In this document: one piece after another, positions 29,058 through 40,925 of the stretch
How positions within the stretch are numbered: the first letter of the stretch is position 1
Layout of the letters: each line of letters begins with the position of its first letter
From: Deinococcus grandis
GTDB taxonomy: Bacteria; Deinococcota; Deinococci; Deinococcales; Deinococcaceae
NCBI RefSeq assembly: GCF_001485435.1
Contig: NZ_BCMS01000001.1
Span: 2,904,001-2,968,000, forward strand
Reading direction: 5' to 3'
Length of the DNA: 64,000 bases
Notes under the pieces: generated by a model
What the model was told of the DNA's origin: nothing
Database searches by the model: none
Seen by the model: only the letters and a program-made list of their open reading frames with translations
Translations under genes and position numbers: made by a program

Positions 29058-29462
29058 ATGGAGTCCACAGTGAAGCTGATCGAGCAGTACTACGCCGCGT
29101 TCAACGCCGCCGATTCCGCGGGCATGCTGGCCCTCCTGAGCGGTGACGTGCGCCACGACATCAATGAAGGCGAGACGCAACTGGGCCTGGAGGCCTTCCG
29201 GGCGTTCCTGGCGAAGATGGACGCCCACTACCGGGAGCAGGCGCGCGACCTGGTCGTCATGAGCACCCCGGACGGCGCGCGGGCCAGCGCGGAGTTCGTG
29301 ATTCACGGGGAGTACCTGCGCACCGATCCGGGCCTGCCCGAGGCGCGTGGGCAGCGGTACGTGCTGCCGGTCGGGGCGTTCTTCGAGGTGCGTGGCGGGC
29401 AGATCGCGCGGGTCACGAACTACTACAACCTCGCGGACTGGTCCCGGCAGGTGGGTGCTTGA
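29058..29462 (+). CDS. SnoaL/NTF2-like family protein
   Basis: A 134-residue protein with the NTF2-like alpha+beta cone: an N-terminal helix (VKLIEQYYAAFNAADSAGML), then strands SAEFVIHGEYLRTD and VGAFFEVRGGQIARVTNYYN typical of SnoaL/ketosteroid-isomerase-related proteins. Such proteins bind small hydrophobic molecules or isomerise them; the ligand here is unknown. Leaderless: TATGCT ends 6 nt before the ATG. The stop overlaps the TTG start of the following acetyltransferase (TTGA), so the pair is coupled. Confidence 0.88.
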   Translation: MESTVKLIEQYYAAFNAADSAGMLALLSGDVRHDINEGETQLGLEAFRAFLAKMDAHYREQARDLVVMSTPDGARASAEFVIHGEYLRTDPGLPEARGQRYVLPVGAFFEVRGGQIARVTNYYNLADWSRQVGA

Positions 29463-30052
29463 CCCTGAGGGTCGAGGCGGTGGGCGGCGCGGACCTGGCG
29501 CCGTTCATCGCCGATCTGGCGCGGCTGCGGATCACGGTATTCCGAGAGTTCCCGTACCTGTACGAGGGTAGCCCCGCGTACGAGGAGGCCTACCTGCGCA
29601 CGTACCTGGACGCGCCGGACGCCGTGGTGCTCCTCGCGCGGGACGGCGGGCGGGTGGTGGGGGCCAGCAGCGCCCTGCCGCTGACGCAGGAAACAGGCGA
29701 GATCCGCGCGCCGTTCGCGGGGTCCGGGTTCGACGAGCGGGACGTGCTGTACCTCGGCGAGAGCGTCCTGCTGCCCGAGTACCGGGGGCGCGGGCTGGGC
29801 CACGCCTTCTTCGACGGGCGCGAGGCGCACGCCCGCGCGCTGGGCCTGGGTGTGACGGCCTTCTGCGCCGTGCAGCGCCCGGAGGATCATCCGCTGCGGC
29901 CGCAGCCGTACCGGCCCCTGCATGCCTTCTGGGCGGCGCGCGGGTACGTGGAACGCCCGGACCTGCATGTGGCGCTGTCCTGGCCTGATCTGGGCGAGGC
30001 GCGGGACACGCCCAAGCCGATGCGCTTCTGGGTGCGCCGGGGGCTTACTTGA
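29459..30052 (+). CDS. GNAT-family N-acetyltransferase
   Basis: A 197-residue acetyl-CoA-dependent transferase. The acetyl-CoA pyrophosphate loop is visible as LLPEYRGRGLGHAFFDGREA (Q/RxxGxG/A type) near residue 105, preceded by strand LYLGESV. The start is TTG overlapping the stop of the NTF2-like gene (TTGA). The acceptor is unknown. Its 3' end overlaps by 8 bp the end of the convergent small membrane-protein gene. Confidence 0.88.
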   Translation: MTLRVEAVGGADLAPFIADLARLRITVFREFPYLYEGSPAYEEAYLRTYLDAPDAVVLLARDGGRVVGASSALPLTQETGEIRAPFAGSGFDERDVLYLGESVLLPEYRGRGLGHAFFDGREAHARALGLGVTAFCAVQRPEDHPLRPQPYRPLHAFWAARGYVERPDLHVALSWPDLGEARDTPKPMRFWVRRGLT

Positions 30053-30281
30053 GGTTCGGGTGGTTCTGGGCGCGTTTCTCGGCCTCGGCGCGTTTCTTCG
30101 CCTGCGCCCAGCCGTAGGAGCGGAAGGCGTCCACGGTGAACCACACGGCGAACACGGCGGCCAGCACGCCCCAGACGATCCGGTCGCCCGTCAGGGCGGC
30201 GACGGCGGCCCAGGCGCACAGCGCGGCCAGGAGCAGGCTGAAGGCGAACACGATGTGGGGGGGGACGCGGCGACCGAACAT
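30045..30281 (-). CDS. Small two-helix membrane protein
   Basis: A 78-residue protein with two membrane helices (about 9-31 and 36-53) and a highly charged Lys/Glu/Arg C-terminal tail (QAKKRAEAEKRAQNHPNLK). Leaderless: TACACT ends 7 nt before the ATG. No family is recognised. It is convergent with and slightly overlaps the acetyltransferase gene. Confidence 0.75.
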   Translation of the reverse strand: MFGRRVPPHIVFAFSLLLAALCAWAAVAALTGDRIVWGVLAAVFAVWFTVDAFRSYGWAQAKKRAEAEKRAQNHPNLK

Positions 30282-30350
30282 GCGTTCCAGTGTAGCTGTG
30301 GCTGTCTGACAGCGCTCTTGCCTCTCCCCTGCCCGGCCGGTCCAACGGGG

Positions 30351-30385
30351 GCGGCCCGCGCCGGGGGTACCGGGTCGCGGGCCGC
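30351..30385 (-). terminator. Hairpin terminator after the glycine-zipper protein gene
   Basis: A perfect 10-bp inverted repeat (GCGGCCCGCG with CGCGGGCCGC, 15-nt loop) lies 17 bp after the stop codon at 30403 on the minus strand. There is no clear T-tract. Confidence 0.6.
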
Positions 30386-30402
30386 GTGGGTGAAGCAGGG
30401 CG

Positions 30403-30987
30403 TCAGTGGCGTTCGCTCTGGAGCTGCCCGGCGCCCACGGCGTCTTCCAGTTTCACGGCGCCGTGCTTGCGCATGACGCTCAGGGCCTCGTCGGCGCGCT
30501 GGCCGCTGGGGTCGCGCGCGATGACCATGACGTGGCCGCCCTTCATGCCGCCGTAGAACTTCTCGGCCTGCTCGGCGGGCACGCCCATGCGGCGCAGCAG
30601 GTTCACGAAGTCGCCGTGGTCACTGCCCGCCAGCGCGCCGAACAGGCCGCCCAGGGCTCCGCCGCCGATCACGCCGAACAGGATGCCCAGCACGCCGCCG
30701 TGGGCGTAGATTCGGGTGACGGGAATGATGAGCAGCAGCAGCCAGATGGGCACGGTCAGCACGAGGCCGCCCAGGATGCCCAGCCACGCGCCCTTGAGGA
30801 CGGCGGCGGACCCGGCGGGCTGCCCGGCTTCGGGGCTGACGCCGGTCTGCTGGGCGATGTCCTCCTGCGCGACGACGTCCGTCAGGGCAAAGCCGAGGTG
30901 GTCACGGTCAAAGCCGCGCTGCAGCAGGGTCTGCAACGCCCCCTGCGCCTGCTGGGGTTCGCGGAAGAGAGCAACGACACTTTCCAT
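30403..30987 (-). CDS. General-stress-protein-like membrane protein with glycine zipper
   Basis: A 194-residue protein. The N-terminal region (1-45) resembles the 17M/YflT-type stress domain (VVALFREPQQAQGALQTLLQ RGFD). Two membrane segments follow near 66-90 and 96-122; the second is a Gly-zipper (GVIGGGALGGLFGALAG). A C-terminal alpha/beta part (GGMKGGHVMVIARDPSGQRA) is typical of DUF1269-like proteins. It may respond to envelope or osmotic stress, which is inference. Immediately upstream TACAAA lies 7 nt before the ATG, a weak leaderless -10. Confidence 0.75.
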   Translation of the reverse strand: MESVVALFREPQQAQGALQTLLQRGFDRDHLGFALTDVVAQEDIAQQTGVSPEAGQPAGSAAVLKGAWLGILGGLVLTVPIWLLLLIIPVTRIYAHGGVLGILFGVIGGGALGGLFGALAGSDHGDFVNLLRRMGVPAEQAEKFYGGMKGGHVMVIARDPSGQRADEALSVMRKHGAVKLEDAVGAGQLQSERH

Positions 30988-31123
30988 ACCCTGCTTTGTA
31001 GCATGAGGAGCGTGTGCGCTGCGAGGGACAAAGCGCTCACGGCGCTGCGGGAGCCTTCATCCCGGGGCGGAAGCTGGGGGGGGTGGTACGTTTGGCTGCC
31101 CGCCGCGTCCCTATACTGCGCGC

Positions 31124-32098
<975 letters not shown>

Positions 32099-32116
32099 GC
32101 AGAGCTGGCGTGTGGG

Positions 32117-32153
32117 AGGGGAGCCGCGCTGGCTCCTCTTTGTTTTGTTTTTT
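32117..32153 (+). terminator. Rho-independent terminator of the polyprenyl synthase gene
   Basis: A 6-bp core stem GGAGCC/GGCTCC with a 5-nt loop is followed by a T-rich stretch (TCTTTGTTTTGTTTTTT). It lies 20 bp after the stop codon. Confidence 0.88.
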
Positions 32154-32167
32154 CTGTGGAGGCCCGA

Positions 32168-32184
32168 TCTGAACCGGGTTCAGA
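32168..32184. promoter_or_regulatory. Perfect 17-bp palindrome, candidate operator
   Basis: TCTGAACC-G-GGTTCAGA is a perfect inverted repeat with a single central base, 15 bp after a terminator and about 160 bp before the gdhA -35 box. The position and perfect symmetry suggest a dimeric regulator site. No cognate regulator is adjacent, and the distance to the promoter is large. Confidence 0.4.
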
Positions 32185-32346
32185 CCGCCCGGGTCGTCCC
32201 GCCGCGTGGGACGCCGGTGTGACGTGGGGCGGTCGGTGGCGTTGAGAGGCCCGATTGCCGTTCGGCAGGTTGTGGGCGGCCGGGCCGCGCAGGGCCGAGG
32301 TGGAAGCGGTTCAGGTTTTGCGCGTGTTCAGCGTGAGAAAGTGGGG

Positions 32347-32395
32347 TTGACGCCTCTGTGGATACTGGATACAACTTCGGAGGTTCACGCCTCCG
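32347..32395 (+). promoter_or_regulatory. gdhAB promoter with hairpin at the 5' end of the leader
   Basis: TTGACG (32347-32352), 17 bp, TACAAC (32370-32375) forms a good promoter. The RNA would begin with or near a hairpin CGGAGG/CCTCCG (32378-32395). A second -10 candidate, TATGCT at 32461-32466, would give a shorter leader. The Shine-Dalgarno GGAGAG (32511-32516) lies 6 nt before the gdhA ATG. Confidence 0.65.
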
Positions 32396-32522
32396 TCCAC
32401 GGTCGTCATCGTGGGACGCGCCCCGCCCCGCACCTGTCTATGCGTCTCACCGGGCGCGTGTATGCTGCGCCTGAACCGACCACACCCACCACAGTTCCCA
32501 CCGAAGGGAAGGAGAGCGTCAA

Positions 32523-33767
<1,245 letters not shown>

Positions 33768-33872
33768 CCGCCTTCCCAGCGCGCTGAATTCACCAGCGGC
33801 AACGCGCGGGCCGCCCCGCGCGGCGAAGAGAAGATCACCCACACCCCCCTCTCCTTCCCTGGAGGCACTGCC

Positions 33873-35195
33873 ATGACCGCCACGCAAGATCCGACCAACA
33901 GCACTGGGCCCAAATCCGGCGCGCACGCCATTCCCAGCTACCTCGACCCGAACAACATCGGGCCGTACGAGATCTACCTCGAGCAGGTCGAGCGCGTCAC
34001 GCCGTACCTCGGCAAGCTCGCCTACTGGGCCGAGACCCTCAAGCGGCCCAAGCGCATCCTGGTCGTGGACGTGCCCATCCACCTCGATGACGGCACGGTC
34101 GCGCACTTCGAGGGCTACCGCGTGCAGCACAACACGTCGCGCGGCCCCGCCAAGGGCGGCGTGCGCTACCACCAGGACGTGACGCTCAGCGAGGTCATGG
34201 CGCTGTCCGCGTGGATGACCGTGAAGAACGCCGCCGTGAACCTCCCGTACGGGGGCGGCAAGGGCGGCATCCGCATCGACCCGCGCAAGTACAGCACCGG
34301 GGAACTGGAGCGCCTGACGCGCCGCTACACGACCGAGATCGGCCTGATCATCGGGCCGGAAAAGGACATTCCCGCGCCGGACGTGAACACCAACCCGCAG
34401 ACGATGGCGTGGATGATGGACACGTACTCCATGAACGTGGGCCGCACCGCGACCGGCGTCGTGACCGGCAAGCCCGTGTCGCTGGGCGGCAGCCTGGGGC
34501 GCGGCGACGCCACCGGGCGCGGCGTGTTCGTGACCGGCGCCGAGGCCATGAAGAAACTCGGGATGCCCATGCAGGGCGCGCGGGTGGCGGTGCAGGGCTT
34601 CGGGAACGTGGGCGAGGCCGCCGCGCGCATCTTCCACGAGCACGGCGCGAAGATCGTCGCCATTCAGGACGTGACCGGCACGATCCACAGCGACGCCGGG
34701 ATCGACCCGAAGGCCGCGCTGGAGCACCTGCGCCGCACCGGCAAGATCACCGAGATGCCCGGCACGGAAGAAATCAAGCGCGACGAGTTCTGGGGCGTGG
34801 ACTGCGACGTGATGATTCCCGCCGCGCTGGAAAAGCAGATCACCCTGGCGAACGCCGGGCAGATCAGGGCGAAACTGATCGTCGAGGGTGCCAACGGCCC
34901 CACCATTCCCGCCGCGGACGACCTGCTCGCCGAGCGGGGCGTGACGGTCGTGCCGGACGTGCTGGCGAACGCCGGTGGCGTGACGGTGTCGTACTTCGAG
35001 TGGGTGCAGGACTTCAGCTCGTTCTTCTGGACCGAAGACGAGATCAACAAACGCCTCGACCGCATCATGAGCGAGGCCTTCGGCAGCCTGTGGGACGTCA
35101 AGGAGCGCCACGGCGTGACGCTGCGCACCGCCGTGTACATCGTGGCCTGCACCCGCGTCCTCGAAGCGCGCGCCCTGCGCGGCCTGTACCCGTAA
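33873..35195 (+). CDS. gdhB: Glutamate dehydrogenase, catalytic subunit
   Basis: A 440-residue hexameric glutamate dehydrogenase for 2-oxoglutarate/ammonia to glutamate interconversion. All substrate lysines are present: RGPAKGGVRY near residue 94, MTVKNA near residue 119, and LPYGGGKGGI near residue 130. Catalytic Asp is in IPAPDVNT, and the nucleotide fold is GFGNVGEAAA near residue 245. GGAGG lies 7 nt before the ATG. The 105-bp gap after gdhA contains a small GC hairpin (33804-33821), which could set the A:B ratio but should not stop transcription. A perfect 16-bp hairpin follows the gene. Confidence 0.96.
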   Translation: MTATQDPTNSTGPKSGAHAIPSYLDPNNIGPYEIYLEQVERVTPYLGKLAYWAETLKRPKRILVVDVPIHLDDGTVAHFEGYRVQHNTSRGPAKGGVRYHQDVTLSEVMALSAWMTVKNAAVNLPYGGGKGGIRIDPRKYSTGELERLTRRYTTEIGLIIGPEKDIPAPDVNTNPQTMAWMMDTYSMNVGRTATGVVTGKPVSLGGSLGRGDATGRGVFVTGAEAMKKLGMPMQGARVAVQGFGNVGEAAARIFHEHGAKIVAIQDVTGTIHSDAGIDPKAALEHLRRTGKITEMPGTEEIKRDEFWGVDCDVMIPAALEKQITLANAGQIRAKLIVEGANGPTIPAADDLLAERGVTVVPDVLANAGGVTVSYFEWVQDFSSFFWTEDEINKRLDRIMSEAFGSLWDVKERHGVTLRTAVYIVACTRVLEARALRGLYP

Positions 35196-35222
35196 GCAGT
35201 CGATGGCTGAAAGTCGATAGGT

Positions 35223-35269
35223 AAGAGGGGATGGGTGCTGGGGGGCGACCTCCGCACCCATCCCCTCTT
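35223..35269 (+). terminator. Perfect 16-bp hairpin after gdhB
   Basis: AAGAGGGGATGGGTGC pairs exactly with GCACCCATCCCCTCTT across a 15-nt loop. Upstream lies a short repeated phrase (GTCGATGG, GTCGATAGG) that resembles the arms of the other dispersed hairpins at 40115 and 51287. Confidence 0.75.
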
Positions 35270-35342
35270 GCGGCTGTCTTTCCCATACCGTGAGACCCGA
35301 CACCTTTCTTTCTGGCGCTGAAAGGCGGATACTCCGCGAGTC

Positions 35343-37295
35343 ATGCCCTCCTCGCCGTTGAGGCCCCTGTCACAGAAAGTCTCCCGCTGGGTGCTCCAGC
35401 AGGAGGATCACCCGCAGCAGGAGGGCTTCTACGAGGCCGAGGGGGAGGTCAGGGCCCACGAGCGCAGGCACCCCTGGTGGAAGGTGATGTGCCTGACCGG
35501 GGTGGATTACTTCAGCACGCTGGGCTACCAGCCGGGCATCGCGGCGCTGGCGGCGGGGGCGGTGTCGCCCTTCGCGACGCTGGTGCTGGTGCTCGTGACG
35601 CTGTTCGGGGCGCTGCCCATGTACCGCCGGGTGGCGGAGGACAGCCCGCACGGGGACGGGTCGATCAGCATGCTCGAGCGGCTGCTGTCGTACTGGCCCA
35701 GCAAGTTCCTGGTGCTGTCGCTGATCGGGTTCGTGGCGACCGGCTTCATCATCACGATCACGCTGTCGGCGGCGGACGCCTCGGCGCACCTGATCGAGAA
35801 CCCGTTCCTGAAGTCGGCGCTGGAGGGGCATCAGGTGGGCGTGACGTTCGTGCTGCTGCTGCTGCTGGGTGCGGTGTTCCTCAAGGGCTTCAAGGAGGCC
35901 ATCGGGATCGCGGTGGTGCTCGTCGTGGCGTACCTGTGCCTGAGCGCTGTGGTGATCGGCAAGGGCGCGCAGGTGATCCTGGGCCAGCCGGAGCTGGTGC
36001 AGGCGTGGCTGGGCACGCTGAACGTGGGGTTCGGCTCGCCGCTGGCGCTGATCGGCGCGGCGCTGCTGGTGTTCCCGAAGCTGGCGCTGGGCCTGTCGGG
36101 CTTCGAGACGGGCGTGGTCGTCATGCCGCTGATCGAGGGGGACAGGGGTGACACCGAGGAGCGGCCCACCGGGCGCATCCGCAACGGCAAGCGGCTGCTG
36201 ACCACGGCGGCCCTGCTGATGAGCGCGTTCCTGATCACGAGCAGTCTGGTGACCACCCTGCTGATCCCGGCGGCGGCGTTCCAGCCGGGCGGCGAGGCGA
36301 ACGGGCGCGCGCTGGCGTTCCTGGCGCACGAGTACCTGGGCGAGTGGTTCGGCACGGCGTACGACGTGAGCACCATCCTGATCCTGTGGTTCGCGGGGGC
36401 CAGCGCCATGGCGGGCCTGCTGAACATCGTGCCGCGCTACCTGCCCCGCTACGGCATGGCGCCCGAGTGGACGCGGCTGCACCGCCCGCTGGTGCTGATC
36501 TACCTGCTGATCGCGTTCGTGGTGACGGCGGCGTTCCGCGCGAACGTGGACGCGCAGGCGGCGGCGTACGCGACCGGGGTGCTCGCCATGATGACCTCCG
36601 CGGCGGTCGCGGTGTGCCTGACAGCCGTGCGGCGCCGCCAGCCCCGGGTGGCCTGGGCGTTCGGGGTGATCAGCGCCATCTTCGTGTACACGAGCGCCGT
36701 GACGATCTTCAGCAACCCGCAGGGCCTCTTGATCGCGCTGCTGTTCATCGTGCTGATCCTCGCGGTGGGGGTCAGTTCGCGCGTGTCGCGGTCGTTCGAG
36801 CTGCGGGTCAGTCAGGTGCAGTTCGACGACGCGGCCATCGAGGTCCTGAAGACCCACCCGATCCGGCCGCTGCGGTTCGTGTCGCACCACCCGGGCCGGG
36901 CGTCGGAAGCCGAGTACAGCAAGCAGGAGCTGCGCGTGCGGCAGATGGTGCACCTCCCGGAGGACGAGCCGTTCCTGTTCCTGGAGGTGGAGGTGGACGA
37001 CGCGAGCGAGTTCACGGACGTGGTGGAGGTCACGGGGCTGCGCGTGGGGCCGTACTCGGTCCTGAAGGCGCGCGGGTCGAGCATCCCGAACACGATCGCA
37101 GCCGTGATGCTGACGCTGCGCAAGAAGGGCGCGCCGCCGCAGGTGTACATGCGCTGGACCGAGGAGAGCCCCCTGCAGCTGGCGCTGGATTTCGTGATCG
37201 GGGGGCGCGGGGACGTGCCGCCGCTGACGCGCGAGATCCTGCGCCGCGCCGAGCCGGACCGGGACCGGCGGCCCATCGTGCATGTGGGTGGGTAA
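35343..37295 (+). CDS. APC-superfamily amino acid permease-like transporter with C-terminal soluble domain
   Basis: A 650-residue transporter with about 12 membrane helices between residues 50 and 485, then about 160 cytosolic residues (RPLRFVSHHPGRASEAEYSK; EDEPFLFLEVEVDDASEF). The first helix has the broken-helix sequence LTGVDYFSTLGYQPGIAAL of APC-fold carriers. The substrate is not known; amino acids or, given the long tail, potassium are possible. The ATG is 9 nt after GATACT, a weak leaderless-type box. It stands alone between gdhB and the dnaK promoter. Confidence 0.85.
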   Translation: MPSSPLRPLSQKVSRWVLQQEDHPQQEGFYEAEGEVRAHERRHPWWKVMCLTGVDYFSTLGYQPGIAALAAGAVSPFATLVLVLVTLFGALPMYRRVAEDSPHGDGSISMLERLLSYWPSKFLVLSLIGFVATGFIITITLSAADASAHLIENPFLKSALEGHQVGVTFVLLLLLGAVFLKGFKEAIGIAVVLVVAYLCLSAVVIGKGAQVILGQPELVQAWLGTLNVGFGSPLALIGAALLVFPKLALGLSGFETGVVVMPLIEGDRGDTEERPTGRIRNGKRLLTTAALLMSAFLITSSLVTTLLIPAAAFQPGGEANGRALAFLAHEYLGEWFGTAYDVSTILILWFAGASAMAGLLNIVPRYLPRYGMAPEWTRLHRPLVLIYLLIAFVVTAAFRANVDAQAAAYATGVLAMMTSAAVAVCLTAVRRRQPRVAWAFGVISAIFVYTSAVTIFSNPQGLLIALLFIVLILAVGVSSRVSRSFELRVSQVQFDDAAIEVLKTHPIRPLRFVSHHPGRASEAEYSKQELRVRQMVHLPEDEPFLFLEVEVDDASEFTDVVEVTGLRVGPYSVLKARGSSIPNTIAAVMLTLRKKGAPPQVYMRWTEESPLQLALDFVIGGRGDVPPLTREILRRAEPDRDRRPIVHVGG

Positions 37296-37316
37296 GGGCC
37301 GACCTTGAGACAATCT

Positions 37317-37345
37317 TAGACTTGAGCGTACAGCACTCAAGTCTA
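37317..37345. promoter_or_regulatory. HAIR element (HspR operator) upstream of dnaK
   Basis: CTTGAGC-N7-ACTCAAG (37321-37341) matches the HspR-associated inverted repeat CTTGAGT-N7-ACTCAAG at all but one position. Symmetry extends to ten-base arms, TAGACTTGAG and CTCAAGTCTA. It abuts the -35 box. An extra half-site CTTGAGA lies at 37304-37310. HspR is the known repressor for such sites in Actinobacteria and Deinococcus; the regulator gene itself is not in the window. Confidence 0.85.
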
Positions 37346-37374
37346 TTGACACCCAGCAACTGTGGGCCTATGCT
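37346..37374 (+). promoter_or_regulatory. dnaK promoter
   Basis: TTGACA (37346-37351), 17 bp, TATGCT (37369-37374): the best housekeeping-sigma promoter in the window. It starts one base after the HAIR palindrome, so repressor binding would block RNA polymerase. The leader is about 55 nt. Confidence 0.88.
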
Positions 37375-37434
37375 GTATGGCGATCAGAACTGTTGCCCGC
37401 GCGGCAGCAAATCCCCATCCCCACAGGAGTCAAC

Positions 37435-39315
<1,881 letters not shown>

Positions 39316-39344
39316 GCGCGCGTCCTCCACGAACAGCACACATC

Positions 39345-39379
39345 AGGGGAGAGGACGGCCAGCGCGCCGCCTCTCCCCT
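39345..39379 (+). terminator. Hairpin between dnaK and grpE
   Basis: A perfect 10-bp repeat AGGGGAGAGG/CCTCTCCCCT with a 15-nt loop, 29 bp after the dnaK stop. It lacks a long T-tract. It probably limits read-through, so grpE also needs its own leaderless promoter. Confidence 0.65.
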
Positions 39380-39458
39380 GCCCCACAGACACAGCAGATC
39401 CCGCCCGGGCTGAGCGGTTCTCCGGACCTTCACCCGCCGTGCGACTAAGCTGGAACGA

Positions 39459-40112
39459 ATGTTCCGCAAGAGAGGCCCCAAGATGACCGACGACCAGCAC
39501 AAACCCACCGACACCGCCGAAGCCACCGCGAAGACCGTCACGGAAGACGGCCTGGACGTGCCCGATACCGAGGCCGACAACATGGCCGAGGACGCCGAGA
39601 CCGCCTTCCCCGGCATGGACGGCTTGGACGAGGGCATGCTCGGGCAGGTGCAGGAGATGATGGCGAAACTGGAACGCGCCGACGAACTGGAGAAGGAGAA
39701 CGCCGACCTGAAAGGCCGCCTGGCGCGGCTGGCGACCGACTTCGACAGCTACCGCCGCCGCACCCAGGAGGACGTGAACGCCGCGCAGGGCCAGGGCGTG
39801 AGCAAGGCCGCCGAGGCGCTGATGCCCGTGTACGACGACATGGACCGCGCCGTGACGATGGGCGCCGCCGACCCCGCCAAGCTGATCCCCGGCATGCAGG
39901 CCGTGCAGGGCAAGATCCTGGGCGTGTTCGCGGGCCTGGGTCTGGAAGCGACCGGCAAGGAGGGCGAGGCGTTCGACCCGCAGTGGCACGAGGCGCTGCA
40001 GGTCGTGCCGGGCGACGAGGACGATGTGATCGTGCAGGTGTACCAGCTGGGCTTCCGCATGGGCGACCGCCTCGTGCGCCCCGCGCGCGTCGTCGTGAGC
40101 AGGAAGGGTTGA
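39459..40112 (+). CDS. grpE: Nucleotide exchange factor GrpE
   Basis: A 217-residue GrpE that releases ADP from DnaK. An acidic N-terminal extension (1-60) precedes the long helix (LERADELEKENADLKGRLAR) and the conserved beta-wing signature GLGLEATGKEGEAFDPQWHE with VVPGDEDDVIVQVYQLGFRM. TAAGCT ends 7 nt before the ATG at 39459, so the transcript is leaderless. An internal ATG at 39483 would give a shorter form. The next gene's ribosome-binding region starts directly at its stop codon. Confidence 0.96.
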   Translation: MFRKRGPKMTDDQHKPTDTAEATAKTVTEDGLDVPDTEADNMAEDAETAFPGMDGLDEGMLGQVQEMMAKLERADELEKENADLKGRLARLATDFDSYRRRTQEDVNAAQGQGVSKAAEALMPVYDDMDRAVTMGAADPAKLIPGMQAVQGKILGVFAGLGLEATGKEGEAFDPQWHEALQVVPGDEDDVIVQVYQLGFRMGDRLVRPARVVVSRKG

Positions 40113-40114
40113 GA

Positions 40115-40196
40115 GGTGACCGTTGATGGTTGACAGAGAGGACAAGACGGCGTCGGCTGAGGCCCCTGCGGCTCCATCAACCATCAACCGCTCACC
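40115..40196. repeat. Dispersed inverted repeat carrying a start codon
   Basis: The left arm GGTGACCGTTGATGGTTGA (40115-40133) pairs with the right arm TCAACCATCAACCGCTCACC (40177-40196), nearly perfectly. The left arm contains the ribosome-binding GAGAGGTGA and the ATG (40126) of the VF530-ankyrin gene, and the right arm is translated as STINRS. The arm sequence resembles the repeat at 51287-51329. Confidence 0.65.
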
Positions 40197-40899
40197 ATCC
40201 GCTGCCCCGCGCGATCCTCTGCATGGCGTGACGCTGGAACGCGTCGTGACGCACCTTCAGGCCGAGTACGGCTGGGAGGAACTGGCGCGGCGCATTCCGG
40301 TGAAGTGCTTTCAGAGCAACCCCAGCGTGACGAGCAGCCTGAAGCTGCTGCGCAAGGAAGGCTGGGCGCGCGAGCAGGTGGAGGGCGAGTACGTGCGGCT
40401 CGTGCAGCGCGAGAACGCCAACCCGCTGATCGAGGCGCTGAAGACCGGCACCCTGACGGACGACGTGCAGGCGCCCAGTCAGACGAAGACGCACGAGGCG
40501 CTGGGCTGGGCGCTGCGGCACGGCGCGGCCGAGGCGGACCTGCTGGCGCTGCTGGGCCGCATTCACGACGTGAACTTCTGGCCCGGCACGTCGACGCTGC
40601 CGCTGCTGAACCTCGCCATCGACCGGGACGCGCCGCCCACGTTCGTCCGGGCGCTGCTGCAGGCGGGCGCGCTGCCGGACGACCCGCGCTACTGGCTGCC
40701 GCTGCTGCACAGCGTGGACGTGGAAGGACAGGCGTACAGGGAGGGTCGCCGCGCGCCGCGCACGGACGTGCTGGACCTGCTCGTGGCGCGCGGCGCGAAG
40801 CCCGGGCAGGCGGACCGGCGGGGCGTGACCGCCCGCGAGATCGCCACGGCGTACGGGCTGCGGGTCGTGCTCAACCGCCTGGAACAGCTGGGCGCGTAA
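40126..40899 (+). CDS. VF530-domain protein with ankyrin-like C-terminus, in the dnaK operon
   Basis: A 257-residue two-part protein. Residues about 30-90 match the VF530 (DUF2132) signature: DPLHGVTLERVVTHLQAEYG and CFQSNPSVTSSLKLLRKEGW then AREQVE. VF530 is a small helical domain thought to bind DNA. The C-terminal 150 residues form helix pairs in ankyrin style (LLNLAIDRDAPPTFVRALLQ AGALPDDP; VLDLLVARGAKPGQADRRGV). The first 29 residues are encoded by the inverted repeat that spans the start, and no better start exists before the VF530 domain. It lies between grpE and dnaJ, with 13 bp after grpE and 26 bp before dnaJ, so co-transcription is likely. In Thermus the equivalent operon carries dafA, a DnaK-DnaJ assembly factor; this protein is unrelated in sequence. 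A chaperone-linked role is inference. Confidence 0.85.
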   Translation: MVDREDKTASAEAPAAPSTINRSPSAAPRDPLHGVTLERVVTHLQAEYGWEELARRIPVKCFQSNPSVTSSLKLLRKEGWAREQVEGEYVRLVQRENANPLIEALKTGTLTDDVQAPSQTKTHEALGWALRHGAAEADLLALLGRIHDVNFWPGTSTLPLLNLAIDRDAPPTFVRALLQAGALPDDPRYWLPLLHSVDVEGQAYREGRRAPRTDVLDLLVARGAKPGQADRRGVTAREIATAYGLRVVLNRLEQLGA

Positions 40900-40925
40900 G
40901 GTCGTAACGGGCAAGGGAGGAGTCG

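Noticed and set aside
35370..37352. A 660-codon minus-strand frame opposite the APC permease
   Set aside because: Shadow frame; His/Arg/Gln-rich with no start signal.
37393..37434. Fourteen extra N-terminal residues of DnaK
   Set aside because: DnaK proteins start just before GIDLGTTNS, and AGGAG is placed for the ATG at 37435.
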